Source of the DNA: DASQZT01 sp963728965
GTDB lineage: Bacteria; Acidobacteriota; Terriglobia; Bryobacterales; Bryobacteraceae
Direction of reading: 5' to 3'
Assembly (NCBI GenBank): GCA_963728965.1
Contig: CAVSMH010000012.1
Coordinates: 310,001-374,000, forward strand
Length of the DNA: 64,000 bases
The position numbers and the translations under genes are program-made. Below are positions 47,205 to 56,033 of this stretch, piece after piece (the stretch's first letter is position 1; every line of letters starts with the position of its first letter). Under the pieces are notes generated by a model that was not told where the DNA came from, made no database searches, and saw only the letters and a list, made by a program, of their open reading frames with translations.

Positions 47205-50200
47205 ATGCGCATAATCATCCTCCTGGCGGCGCTCTGCGCCGCTTCCTTCGCCGCCGACAAGCCGGAATGGGACAATCCCGCGATCGTACACATCGGGACG
47301 GAAAAGCCCCACGCCACGATGATGGTGTATCCTTCGGCGGAACTCGCCAAGACGGGCGACCGTGCCAAGTCTCCATGGTTCCAGCTCCTGAACGGAACGT
47401 GGAAATTTCACGGTTCGATGCGACCGGCCGAGCGGCCCCTGGAATTCTACCGGGCGGATTTCAGCGATTCCTCGTGGGGCACGATGCCGGTACCCGCCAG
47501 TTGGCAACTACACGGCTTCGATATCCCGATTTACTCCAACATTATTTATCCGTGGCCGCAGGACCGCACGAAACCACCGCAGGTTCCCTACGCGTATAAC
47601 CCGGTGGGCAGCTACCGCACGCATTTCACGGTACCCCCGGGGTGGAAGGGACGCAAGGTGTATCTGCATTTCGACGGCGTGGATTCGGCGTTCTACGCGT
47701 GGGTGAACGGCACCAAGCTGGGCTACAACGAAGACAGCCGCACGCCGGCGGAGTTCGACGTGACGCCATACCTGAAGGCAGGCGCGAACCTGCTGGCGGT
47801 GGAAGTGTACCGTTTCGGCGACGGAGCATTCCTGGAAGACCAGGACATGTGGCGCATGAGCGGCATCTACCGGGATGTGTACCTGTGGGCAACGCCGGAG
47901 CAGCACGTGCGCGACTTCGAAGTTCACACCGACCTGGATGATGCATACCGCGATGCGACGCTGCGCGTGAAAGCGGCGGTAGCCAACGGTGCCACGCGGG
48001 GCTCGAAGGTGTCGATTACGGCGGCGCTCTCGGATGCGGCAGGCGCGCCGGTGGGCAGGCCGGAAACCGCCACCGTCGAGATCGGCGCGAAGGGCGAGAC
48101 GGCGGCCGAGCTTGCGATTCCGCTGGCGAATCCCCGCAAGTGGTCGGCCGAGGAGCCGAACCTCTATAAGCTGCTGCTGACGGTGAAGGACTCCGCGGGC
48201 GCGGTGCTCGAAGTGATTCCGCAGAACGTGGGCTTCCGCAAGGTGGAGATCAAGAACGGGCGCTTCCTGATCAACGGCAGGGCCATCCTGGTGAAGGGCG
48301 TGAACCGGCACGAGCACAGCGAAGAGACCGGCAAGTATGTCCCGGTCGAATCGATGATCAAGGACATCCGGTTGATGAAGCAGTTCAACGTGAATGCGGT
48401 TCGCACGTCGCACTATCCCAACTCGCCGGTGTGGTACGAACTGGCGGACCGCTACGGGCTGTATATCCTGGACGAAGCCAACATCGAGTGCCACCACTAT
48501 GGGAACGATCCGCAAAACCGACTAACCAACGATCCCGCCTGGCAGACCGCGTACGTAGACCGGGTGCAGCGGATGATCGAGCGCGACAAGAACCATCCTT
48601 CGGTGGTGATCTGGTCGATGGGGAACGAATCGGGCGACGGTCCGAATGCGGCGGCGTGCTACCGGTTCGCCAAACAGCGCGATCGCTCGCGCCCGTTCCA
48701 CTACGAGGGTTCGTCGTCGCGGGGCGGACCGAATTCGGACATCAACTCGTTCATGTACCCGACGCCGGAGCGAGTCAAACGAGCGGCGGCGGCCAAGCCG
48801 GAGATGCCGGTGATTCTTTGCGAGTACACCCACGCCATGGGCAATTCCAACGGCGGCCTGAAGGAGTACTGGGACATTTTCTATTCCGGCACGAACGCAC
48901 AGGGCGCTTTTGTGTGGGACTGGGTGGACCAGGGGCTGCGCGAACCGGTGCCGGGCGAGTACCGCGCGAACACCTCGAAGACTACCTTCCTGGCGTACGG
49001 CGGCTGGTGGGAGGACAAGAACGGCGTTCGCAACGACAACGACTTCAACAACAACGGCCTGGTTTCGGCCGATCGGGTTCCGCACCCGGGGCTGTGGGCC
49101 ATCAAATACGTGTACCGCTACCTGCATGTCGAGCCGGTCGACCTGGCGGCGGGACGCATCCGGGTGAAGAACTGGTTCGACTTCACCAATCCGAAAGACC
49201 TCGCGGAGGGCACCTGGGAGGTGAAGGCGGACGGGCGGACGGTGGCGAGCGGGAAGCTGCCGGCGCTGGATATCGAGCCACGCGAAGAAAAGGAGTTCAC
49301 GCTGGCGCTGCCGAAGCTCGACGCCAAGCCCGGCACGGAGTACTGGCTGAACGTCAGCTTCAAGCTGAAGCACCAGACCTCGTGGGCGCCGCCCGCTCAC
49401 GAGATCGCCTGGGACCAGTTCGAATTGCCCGGGAGTTCCATCGACAAGCCGTTCCAGCCTGCCAGGAGCGCCCTGCTCGAGGTAAAAGAGACCGGCGACG
49501 AGGCGGCATTCACGGGGAAGAGCTTCTCGCTTCGCTTCGACAAAAAGGACGGCGTGATCACGCAGTACCGCTACCGCGGGGTGAATGTGCTGGAGCGCGG
49601 GCCGATGCCGGACTTCTGGCGCGCGCCCACCAGCAACGATCGGGGCGCCTGGAAATCGATGGGACCGAGGGCGCGGAACGACAAATCGGTGGATATCGAG
49701 TTGTGGCGCGATGTCGGGCCGCAGTGGGAAGTCAAGAACGTCAGCGTGGAGAAGGTTGACGATGGAACGGCGAAGGTGACAGTCAGCGCTGATTTACCCG
49801 GCGTGGGCGCGACATACTCGACCACTTACACGATCTACGGCACGGGCGACGTGGCGGTGGAGTGCACGTACAAGCCCGGCGCGGAGAAGGTCGCGATGAT
49901 GCCGCGTTTCGGCAACGAGCTGGTGGTGTCGCCGGGCCTGGAGAATATCACCTGGTACGGGCGCGGTCCCAAGGAGACGATGATCGACCGGCAATTCGAG
50001 CGGGTGGGCGTGTACTCCAGCACGGTGGACAAGGAATGGGTGGATTACATGCGGCCACAGGAGAACGGGAACAAGACCGATGTCCGATGGGTGAAGCTCA
50101 CCAATGCGGCGGGCGTGGGGCTGATGGCGGTGGGATCGCCGACGCTGAACGTGACGGCGCGGCACTACACCAAGGGCGACATGGAGAACGCGGCCTACAC

Positions 50201-50402
50201 GTTCCAGATGAAGCGCCACCCGGAGATCTACCTGAATCTGGACTGGAAAGAGATGGGCGCAGGCGGCATCGACAGTTGGAGCCTGAATGCGTACCCGATG
50301 GCTGCCTACCGCATTCCGAGCGGAGAGGAACATTCCTACTCTTATCGACTGACTCCGGTGGCGCCCGCGCCGAGGGCGCCGGCCGGGCCAGCCGCGCACT
50401 AG
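47205..50402 (+). CDS. Beta-galactosidase, glycoside hydrolase family 2, secreted
   Basis: 1065 residues with a signal peptide (MRIIILLAALCAASFAAD). The LacZ domain order is complete: jelly-roll sugar-binding domain ('GSYRTHFTVPPGW', 'DSAFYAWVNG'), immunoglobulin-like domain, TIM barrel, second Ig-like domain and the C-terminal beta-sandwich ('WYGRGPKETMIDR'). The acid/base is E475 (WSMGNESGDG) and the nucleophile E540 (CEYTHAMGN). Unlike E. coli LacZ it is exported, so it probably acts on galactosides of plant or microbial polymers in the periplasm. The Tat-exported glycosidase-like gene follows 34 nt downstream. It is divergent from the PBP gene. Confidence 0.95.
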   Translation: MRIIILLAALCAASFAADKPEWDNPAIVHIGTEKPHATMMVYPSAELAKTGDRAKSPWFQLLNGTWKFHGSMRPAERPLEFYRADFSDSSWGTMPVPASWQLHGFDIPIYSNIIYPWPQDRTKPPQVPYAYNPVGSYRTHFTVPPGWKGRKVYLHFDGVDSAFYAWVNGTKLGYNEDSRTPAEFDVTPYLKAGANLLAVEVYRFGDGAFLEDQDMWRMSGIYRDVYLWATPEQHVRDFEVHTDLDDAYRDATLRVKAAVANGATRGSKVSITAALSDAAGAPVGRPETATVEIGAKGETAAELAIPLANPRKWSAEEPNLYKLLLTVKDSAGAVLEVIPQNVGFRKVEIKNGRFLINGRAILVKGVNRHEHSEETGKYVPVESMIKDIRLMKQFNVNAVRTSHYPNSPVWYELADRYGLYILDEANIECHHYGNDPQNRLTNDPAWQTAYVDRVQRMIERDKNHPSVVIWSMGNESGDGPNAAACYRFAKQRDRSRPFHYEGSSSRGGPNSDINSFMYPTPERVKRAAAAKPEMPVILCEYTHAMGNSNGGLKEYWDIFYSGTNAQGAFVWDWVDQGLREPVPGEYRANTSKTTFLAYGGWWEDKNGVRNDNDFNNNGLVSADRVPHPGLWAIKYVYRYLHVEPVDLAAGRIRVKNWFDFTNPKDLAEGTWEVKADGRTVASGKLPALDIEPREEKEFTLALPKLDAKPGTEYWLNVSFKLKHQTSWAPPAHEIAWDQFELPGSSIDKPFQPARSALLEVKETGDEAAFTGKSFSLRFDKKDGVITQYRYRGVNVLERGPMPDFWRAPTSNDRGAWKSMGPRARNDKSVDIELWRDVGPQWEVKNVSVEKVDDGTAKVTVSADLPGVGATYSTTYTIYGTGDVAVECTYKPGAEKVAMMPRFGNELVVSPGLENITWYGRGPKETMIDRQFERVGVYSSTVDKEWVDYMRPQENGNKTDVRWVKLTNAAGVGLMAVGSPTLNVTARHYTKGDMENAAYTFQMKRHPEIYLNLDWKEMGAGGIDSWSLNAYPMAAYRIPSGEEHSYSYRLTPVAPAPRAPAGPAAH

Positions 50403-50436
50403 GTTCGACCGTGAGGTCCGGGGGGGACCGTAGCGT

Positions 50437-52545
50437 ATGACGGATATCAATCGACGCGAATGGATGGCGCGGACGGGGGCCCTGGCGGCGGCGAGCGCCG
50501 CGCTCGGCCCCGAGAGTCCCGCGCAGACGCCGGCGACGAGCTGGTACGACCGGCCGATGCGGTGGGCGCAATTGGCCTTCGTAGAGGACGATCCGGGACG
50601 CTACGATCCCGGCTTCTGGCTCGACTATTTCAAACGGATCCACGCCGATGGGGCGTGCCTCTCGGCCGGGGGATGCGTGGCCTTCTACCCGACGAAGGTG
50701 CCGCTGCATTATCGCAGCAAGTTCCTGGGCAACGGTGACCCGTTCGGGGAGATGCTGGCCGGCTGCCGGAAGCTGGGCATGAACGTCATCGCGCGGGTCG
50801 ACCCGCACGCCGCCCACCAGGACGTTTACGACGCCCATCCGGACTGGATCGCGGTGGAAGCCAACGGGCGGCCCCGCCGCCATTGGGCGATGCCGACTTC
50901 CTGGGTGACCTGCGCGCTCGGCCCCTATAATTTCGAATTCATGACCAGCGTGATCCAGGAGATCATGACGGCCTACAAAGTGGACGGCATTTTCGCCAAC
51001 CGCTGGAGCGGGTCGGGCATGTGCTACTGCCGTCACTGCCAGGAGAATTTCAAGGCGTTCAGCGGGCTGGAGCTGCCGCGGGAGACAGGCGAAAGCGAGG
51101 TGCGCACCCGGTACGACACCTGGCACCGACAGCGGCTGCTGGAACTCTACCGGCTGTGGGACGGCGAGATCCGCAAGCGCAACGCCGACGCGGCCTTCTT
51201 CCCCAACGGATTCGAGTCGATCCGCGATGCCGCCGATGTGCCGGTTCTGTTCGCGGACCGGCAGGCGCGCTCGGGAGTCACGCTGCCCTGGCAGAACGGC
51301 CGATTCGCCAAGGATGCGCGCGCGGCGATGGGTTCCAAGCCAGTGGTGGGACTGTTCAGTGTGGGGCTGGAGGCGCCGTATCGGTGGAAGGATTCGGTGC
51401 AGAACCCGAATGAGATCCGCGTATGGGCGGTGGACGGAATCGCCCAGGGGTTCCGCCCGTGGGTGATCAAGTTCAATGCCAAGCCGCTCGACCACCGCTG
51501 GTTCAAGCCGGTGGAGGAGATCTTCGTGTGGCATTGGAAGAACGAAAAGTACCTGCGCCACGAGCGGCCGCTGGCGCGGGTGGGTCTGGTGTCCGGGACG
51601 CGGGCTTCCGCCGATCACACGTCGGGGTTCTACCATGCCCTGGTGGAGGCGCGGATTCCGTTCGAGACGCTGGTGGATTCGCAATTCGATTCGGCGCGCG
51701 TGCAGGGGTTCAAAGTGCTGGCCCTGCCGAACATCGTCAATCTTTCCGACGCGCAGTGCGCGCAGTTGAAGAGCTTCGTCGAGAGAGGGGGCGGGCTGGT
51801 GGCCACCCACGAGACCTCACTCAATGACGAACACGGGCGGCGGCGCGCCGATTTCGGCCTGGCAGACCTGTTCGGCGCGTCCTTCGCGGGCCACGTGATC
51901 GAGCGTCAGCAGAACGCGTACCTGAACCTGGAAGACCATGCGCATCCGCTGCTGGCGGGGCTCGAGGATGCGGGCCGCATGATCCACGGAGTGAAGCGGG
52001 TGGAGATCCGGACGCCAGCCGGCCTGCGCGCGCCCGTGATGACGGTGCCCACGTATCCCGACTTGCCGATGGAAGAAGTGTACGTGCGCGAAAGCAACAC
52101 CGACATACCGGGGGTGATGGTGCGGCCTGCAGGCGCTGGCCGAGTGGTGTACTTCCCCTGGGACATCGACCGCACCTTCTGGGAAGTGATGAGCCAGGAT
52201 CACGGCATTCTGCTGGCGAACGCGGTTCGCTGGGCGGCGAACGAGGAGCAACCGCTGCAGGTGGAAGGAGCGGGCGTGGTGGATGTGGCGCTGTGGAAAC
52301 AGGCGTCGTCGGTGACGGCGCACCTGGTGAACCTTTCCAACCCGATGATGATGAAGGGACCGTTCCGCGAGATTCTGCCGATCGGTCCGCAGAAAGTTCG
52401 GGTGCGACTGCCGGAGGGCGTCAAGGCGCGCGGGGTCCGGTTTCTGGTCAGTGAGGCCAAGCCGCAGTGGCGCCAGAATGGAGCGTGGGTGGAAACGACG
52501 ACGCCGCCGCTCAGCCTTCACGAGGTAGTGGCGATCGACCTGTAG
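50437..52545 (+). CDS. Tat-exported glycoside hydrolase-like protein with beta-galactosidase trimerisation-type domain
   Basis: 702 residues. A twin-arginine signal is at the N-terminus (NRREWMARTGALAAASAAL). Residues about 35-400 look like a TIM-barrel glycosidase, including 'DGIFANRWSGSGMCYCRHCQ' and a second acidic segment 'AAFFPNGFESI'. Residues about 400-620 resemble the glutamine-amidotransferase-like trimerisation domain of GH42 beta-galactosidases ('VLALPNIVNLSDAQCAQLKS' and 'GGGLVATHETS'). The exact substrate is unknown. It is in an operon with the secreted GH2 beta-galactosidase. I cannot name the catalytic acids with certainty. Confidence 0.8.
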   Translation: MTDINRREWMARTGALAAASAALGPESPAQTPATSWYDRPMRWAQLAFVEDDPGRYDPGFWLDYFKRIHADGACLSAGGCVAFYPTKVPLHYRSKFLGNGDPFGEMLAGCRKLGMNVIARVDPHAAHQDVYDAHPDWIAVEANGRPRRHWAMPTSWVTCALGPYNFEFMTSVIQEIMTAYKVDGIFANRWSGSGMCYCRHCQENFKAFSGLELPRETGESEVRTRYDTWHRQRLLELYRLWDGEIRKRNADAAFFPNGFESIRDAADVPVLFADRQARSGVTLPWQNGRFAKDARAAMGSKPVVGLFSVGLEAPYRWKDSVQNPNEIRVWAVDGIAQGFRPWVIKFNAKPLDHRWFKPVEEIFVWHWKNEKYLRHERPLARVGLVSGTRASADHTSGFYHALVEARIPFETLVDSQFDSARVQGFKVLALPNIVNLSDAQCAQLKSFVERGGGLVATHETSLNDEHGRRRADFGLADLFGASFAGHVIERQQNAYLNLEDHAHPLLAGLEDAGRMIHGVKRVEIRTPAGLRAPVMTVPTYPDLPMEEVYVRESNTDIPGVMVRPAGAGRVVYFPWDIDRTFWEVMSQDHGILLANAVRWAANEEQPLQVEGAGVVDVALWKQASSVTAHLVNLSNPMMMKGPFREILPIGPQKVRVRLPEGVKARGVRFLVSEAKPQWRQNGAWVETTTPPLSLHEVVAIDL

Positions 52546-52673
52546 ACTGCGCCGTGCTATTCGGCTTCCGGCGATCCGCGAAATAGTGCGCCGGCGGCGC
52601 GAGGTATTGGTGAGCGCGCCGTAGGTGTGAGCGAGCGGGTGCGCCGCCGACGCAGGCTTCAGCCGAAGAGACG

Positions 52674-53618
52674 CTAGGCGGTAACCGCCTCGGCCTTTTC
52701 GGTTTTCGCCTTTGACGCAGTCTTCTTGTGCGCGGCGGGCTTGGGCGGCTTGGCCTTGGCGTGCTCCGCGTTGCGGGCAGGCTTCGACATCAAATCGAGC
52801 AGCGCTTTCTGCGCGGCGACAAAGCTGTCCACGGTCTGCCGGGTGAGATCGGCGAGGGTCTCTGGCGGCAGCGGGTTGATGGCTCCGATGGTGCGGCGCG
52901 CGACCTTCACGTTGACGGCCATCTGCTGCGTCGCCACATCGAGCAGTTTCTTCTGGGCATCGATGAACGCCTCGGCGCCCTGTCGCGCCAGCTCGGTGAG
53001 CTCGGTCTGCCTGGCACCGGAGTGGCTTCGACCGTTGGAGAACCCCTCGGTGGCATTGGCGGTTTCTTCGGCGATCACGTCGAGGAACTTCTTCTGGCTG
53101 CGGACAAAGTTCTCCATGGCATCGCGCGCCAGTTCCGCCAGGCCTTCGCCATCGAACGGCACGCCGGCCTTGGTGGCGTCGATCCAGTGGTCGGTCTGCT
53201 TGGCGGCGATCGTAAGGAAGTGCTGTTGCATGTCGATGAAGGTATCGACACCGCGGCGCATCAGGTCCGTCAGCGCGGCGATTGGGGCGAAGCTGCCGCT
53301 GCGCTCCTTCACCCCGGTCAGGAGAATTTCATTGTGCCGCTGTGCCAGATGGAACAGCACTTTCTGGGCGGCGATGAAATTCGATACGCCTTCGCCGGCG
53401 ACCTCACCCAGCGCCGCCATAGGCATGGAGCGGGCGGTGGCGAACTGCTCGCGGACCGCATCGATGGTTTTGGCATTTTGCCGCATCACCAGGTCCAGCA
53501 GGATGCGCTGGGTGGCGAAAAAGCTCTCGGTCCCCTGCCGGACCCACTCGGTCAACAGGGACACGGCGGAATACTCCCGGGTCCTGCCGGCGGGCTCGGG
53601 TTTGGCTTTCGGGGGCAT
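52674..53618 (-). CDS. Phasin-like protein built from six helical repeats
   Basis: 314 residues. Start: ATG at 53618 with AAGGAG 9 nt upstream. The body is six copies of a helical unit of about 30-45 residues with the core pattern L-x-x-L-x-R-x-G-x-x-x-F-(I/V)-x-x-Q-(K/R)-x-L-L-(D/H). Examples are 'RQGTESFFATQRILLDLVMR', 'ARQGAEAFIDAQKKLLDVAT' and 'TRQTVDSFVAAQKALLDLMS'. The C-terminus is a Lys/Ala/Pro tail like that of DNA- or granule-binding phasins. It is divergent from phaR, preceded by a consensus promoter and a PhaR-type operator, so a polyhydroxyalkanoate granule-surface role is likely. Confidence 0.82.
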   Translation of the reverse strand: MPPKAKPEPAGRTREYSAVSLLTEWVRQGTESFFATQRILLDLVMRQNAKTIDAVREQFATARSMPMAALGEVAGEGVSNFIAAQKVLFHLAQRHNEILLTGVKERSGSFAPIAALTDLMRRGVDTFIDMQQHFLTIAAKQTDHWIDATKAGVPFDGEGLAELARDAMENFVRSQKKFLDVIAEETANATEGFSNGRSHSGARQTELTELARQGAEAFIDAQKKLLDVATQQMAVNVKVARRTIGAINPLPPETLADLTRQTVDSFVAAQKALLDLMSKPARNAEHAKAKPPKPAAHKKTASKAKTEKAEAVTA

Positions 53619-53636
53619 CGTTGGATCACTCCTTTT

Positions 53637-53651
53637 TGCTGCATTGCAGCA
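53637..53651. promoter_or_regulatory. Candidate PhaR operator in the phasin leader
   Basis: TGCTGCA-T-TGCAGCA is a perfect 15-bp palindrome containing CTGC-N3-GCAG, the TGC-rich form described for PhaR targets in Paracoccus. It lies between the -10 box and the ribosome-binding site of the phasin-like gene, where a bound repressor would block transcription. Confidence 0.72.
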
Positions 53652-53661
53652 TCTATCAAAG

Positions 53662-53690
53662 ACTATACTCCGCTGCTTGTTTGGTGTCAA
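53662..53690 (-). promoter_or_regulatory. Sigma70-type promoter of the phasin-like gene
   Basis: On the minus strand TTGACA (53685-53690) and TATAGT (53662-53667) are separated by exactly 17 nt, about 45 nt upstream of the ATG. The predicted transcript would begin just before the PhaR-type palindrome. Confidence 0.78.
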
Positions 53691-53705
53691 GATGGGATTG
53701 TTCTT

Positions 53706-53720
53706 TTGTGCGATGCAGCA
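53706..53720. promoter_or_regulatory. Second, imperfect PhaR-type site in front of phaR
   Basis: TTGTGCGATGCAGCA matches the upstream palindrome at 11 of 15 positions, with one full TGCAGCA half-site. It ends 12 nt before the phaR start, suggesting autoregulation. Confidence 0.45.
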
Positions 53721-53732
53721 GGGAGGGAGTCA

Positions 53733-54260
53733 ATGGCCACGGTAATCCGGAAATACGCCAATCGCCGTCTGTACGATACGTCGGCCGGCAGGTACGTCAA
53801 CCTGGACGACGTGGCGAAGATGATCCGCGAGGGCGGCGACGTGCAGGTAGTGGATGCGAAGACGGGCGAAGACCTGACCCGGGTGGTCCTGACGCAGATC
53901 ATCGTGGAAGACGCCAAGGGCCAATCGGCGGGATTGCCGCTGGAGTTGCTGCGCCAGTTGATTCTGGCCTCCGACCGCGCCGGTCAGGAATTCATCATGT
54001 GGTACCTGAAGTCGGCTTTCGACGCTTACCAGAAAGTGCAGGATGCAGTGCAGACGAGGCTCAGCGACGTGCAGTCGGCGGCGCTGTCGCCGTTGAGCAT
54101 GATGAAGAGCCTGCTGGGCGCAACCGCGCCATCGGCAGAGAACGAGGCCGACCTGGAACAACTGCGCAGACAGGTGGCCGAACTCAAGGCGCGGCTGGAG
54201 AAACCCAAGAGCCGCCGCTCGGGGGCGCCGGCCGAGAAACGGCGCCGGAGCGGGGGCTAG
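53733..54260 (+). CDS. phaR: Polyhydroxyalkanoate synthesis repressor PhaR
   Basis: 175 residues. Start: ATG at 53733 with GGGAGGGAG upstream. The N-terminal PHB-accumulation-regulator DNA-binding domain is diagnostic: 'IRKYANRRLYDTSAGRYVNL', then a second domain ending near residue 95 and a coiled-coil basic tail. PhaR binds both DNA and PHA granules; when granules form it leaves its operators and phasin genes are expressed. Its own upstream region and the divergent phasin promoter carry matching palindromic sites. No phaC synthase gene is in the window. Its 3' end overlaps the convergent ABC ATPase gene by 4 nt. Confidence 0.93.
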   Translation: MATVIRKYANRRLYDTSAGRYVNLDDVAKMIREGGDVQVVDAKTGEDLTRVVLTQIIVEDAKGQSAGLPLELLRQLILASDRAGQEFIMWYLKSAFDAYQKVQDAVQTRLSDVQSAALSPLSMMKSLLGATAPSAENEADLEQLRRQVAELKARLEKPKSRRSGAPAEKRRRSGG

Positions 54261-54943
54261 ACGCGCTCGACGATTCGCCCATCTCGCATAAAGGCGGTGT
54301 GGTGGCCGTAGGCCGCCGCCTCGGGGTTATGCGTGATCATAAGAATCGTCTGCCCGGTGCGCCGATTCAGGTCTTGCAGGATTTCGAGGACGGCCTTGGA
54401 ATTCTGACTATCGAGGTTGCCGGTTGGTTCGTCGGCGAGCAGAATCGCCGGGTGGTTCACGATGGCGCGCGCAATGGCGACGCGCTGCTGTTCGCCGCCG
54501 GAAAGGGCGTTCGGCTTATGGTCGAGGCGCTCCCGGATGCCGAGGGCGGCGAGCACTTCTTCGAACTCGGGATCGGGTTTGGCATCCACCCCGGCGATGT
54601 GACGCGCAACGGCGATGTTATCGCGGGCGGTCAGGTTCGGCAACAGATTGAATTTCTGAAAGACGAAGCCCACGGTGCGCTTGCGCAGCCGTGTTCGGCC
54701 GGCATCGGACAGGGCCGCGAGGTCGTTGCCGGCGACGGTAACGGTGCCGGAACTGGGAGGCGTGAGCGCGCCGATGATGTGGAACAGGGTGGATTTGCCC
54801 GAACCTGAGGGGCCGACGATCGAGAGAAATTCGCCGGGGGCGACGTGGAGATCCACGCCGCGCAGAGCCGGCACATCGACTTTGCCGACGCGATAGACTT
54901 TGCGCAGGTCGCGGATCTGGATGATGGGATCCGCGTTATTCAT
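54257..54943 (-). CDS. ABC transporter ATP-binding protein (LolD/MacB type)
   Basis: 228 residues with Walker A 'GPSGSGKST', Q-loop 'VFQKFNLLPNLTARDN', signature 'LSGGEQQRV' and Walker B 'ILLADEPTG' followed by a switch histidine (MITHN). This is the short LolD/MacB/FtsE-type ATPase that works with FtsX-fold permeases. The permease gene upstream overlaps it by 8 nt. It probably powers lipoprotein release or another mechanotransmission task at the inner membrane rather than classical transport. Confidence 0.92.
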   Translation of the reverse strand: MNNADPIIQIRDLRKVYRVGKVDVPALRGVDLHVAPGEFLSIVGPSGSGKSTLFHIIGALTPPSSGTVTVAGNDLAALSDAGRTRLRKRTVGFVFQKFNLLPNLTARDNIAVARHIAGVDAKPDPEFEEVLAALGIRERLDHKPNALSGGEQQRVAIARAIVNHPAILLADEPTGNLDSQNSKAVLEILQDLNRRTGQTILMITHNPEAAAYGHHTAFMRDGRIVERV

Positions 54944-56033
54944 AGGCCAACGCCTCGATGGGATCGTGCCGCGCCGCGCTGAGGCCGGGATAGAGCGCGC
55001 CCAGGCCGGTGGCCACGAGGGTGATCACCAGGGCCCGCGGCCACCAGGCGTAGACGATCACCATCGGGAAAGACGCCGGGATGAACGTCCCAATGACCCA
55101 GTAAGCTCCGTAGCTCAGGATGATGCCCAGGATCGTGCCGCCGACGCCGAGCAGGAGAGCCTCCAGCAGGATGATTCCCAGGATGAAGCCGTTCGAGCCT
55201 CCGAGCGACTTGAGAATGCCGATCTCGCGTGTGCGCTGCAGGACGGCCATATACATGGACAGGCACACCACGGCGAATCCGATCACCACGCCGATGCCGA
55301 TGACCACGGCGGTGAACTCCCGGACACCCTGGATGTTGCTCGGGCTGAACAGCGAGGTGAGCTCCTCCATGGTGTTGACGATGTAGTTTGGCAGCAACTC
55401 GCGAAGTTGGGCGGCGACGAGATTGGCGTTGGCGGGATCGTCCAGCTTGACGTAGATGCCGCTGATTCGGCCGGTGTTGGCATCGAGTTCCTGGAGCACC
55501 TTCTTTTGCACGACGATGTGAGCGAGTTTGCCGCTGGCGACGACGCCGCGGACGTGCCAGTCGCGATTGAGGAGGCGCAGGGTGTCGCCGGCCGATTTCT
55601 TCATTTGGGTGGCGTAATACTGGTCGATCAGGACGTCATCGGGCTGCTGGAACGGGCCGCCCTCGAGATAGGTGAATCCGCCGCTCATCCGATTGAACTG
55701 TTCAAGGTCGATGCCCATGACGTTGAGCGGCAATTGCAGCGGATGAACGATAATTCCCATGGTGAGCCTGACGTGCGGCTGCTCCCGGATCCTGGCGACC
55801 AGCCTCTCATCGATGGGCGCACCCGAGGCGCTGACCACGGAGGACGCGCTGGAGCCGCGAATCAAGAGATCGGCGCCGCTTCCGCGCGCGCGATTCTGCG
55901 CATCTTGGGAAAGGCCCTGGCTGGCGCCGACCAGGGCCAGGATCAGGGTGACGGGGACTCCGATCAGCAGAATACTGAGCAGGCTCCGCATGGGCTTGTG
56001 CTTGAGATTCTCGAGGACGAGCTTGAGGGTCAC
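54936..56033 (-). CDS. FtsX-like ABC transporter permease
   Basis: 365 residues. One N-terminal membrane helix (about 18-40), a large periplasmic MacB-PCD-like domain, then three C-terminal helices with the FtsX signature ('IGILKSLGGSNGFILGII' and 'HDPIEALAYE'). It pairs with the ATPase gene downstream (8-nt overlap) and the lipoprotein gene upstream (4-nt overlap). The MacB/LolC/E class uses ATP hydrolysis to move its periplasmic domain; a LolCDE-like role is suggested by the lipoprotein partner. Confidence 0.9.
   Translation of the reverse strand: MTLKLVLENLKHKPMRSLLSILLIGVPVTLILALVGASQGLSQDAQNRARGSGADLLIRGSSASSVVSASGAPIDERLVARIREQPHVRLTMGIIVHPLQLPLNVMGIDLEQFNRMSGGFTYLEGGPFQQPDDVLIDQYYATQMKKSAGDTLRLLNRDWHVRGVVASGKLAHIVVQKKVLQELDANTGRISGIYVKLDDPANANLVAAQLRELLPNYIVNTMEELTSLFSPSNIQGVREFTAVVIGIGVVIGFAVVCLSMYMAVLQRTREIGILKSLGGSNGFILGIILLEALLLGVGGTILGIILSYGAYWVIGTFIPASFPMVIVYAWWPRALVITLVATGLGALYPGLSAARHDPIEALAYE

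Noticed and set aside
52546..52673. GC-rich inverted repeats between the GH42-like gene and the phasin-like gene
   Set aside because: The tight repeats (GCGCCG-G-CGGCGC) have loops too short to fold, and the longer pair is about 100 nt apart without a T run, so no terminator is called.
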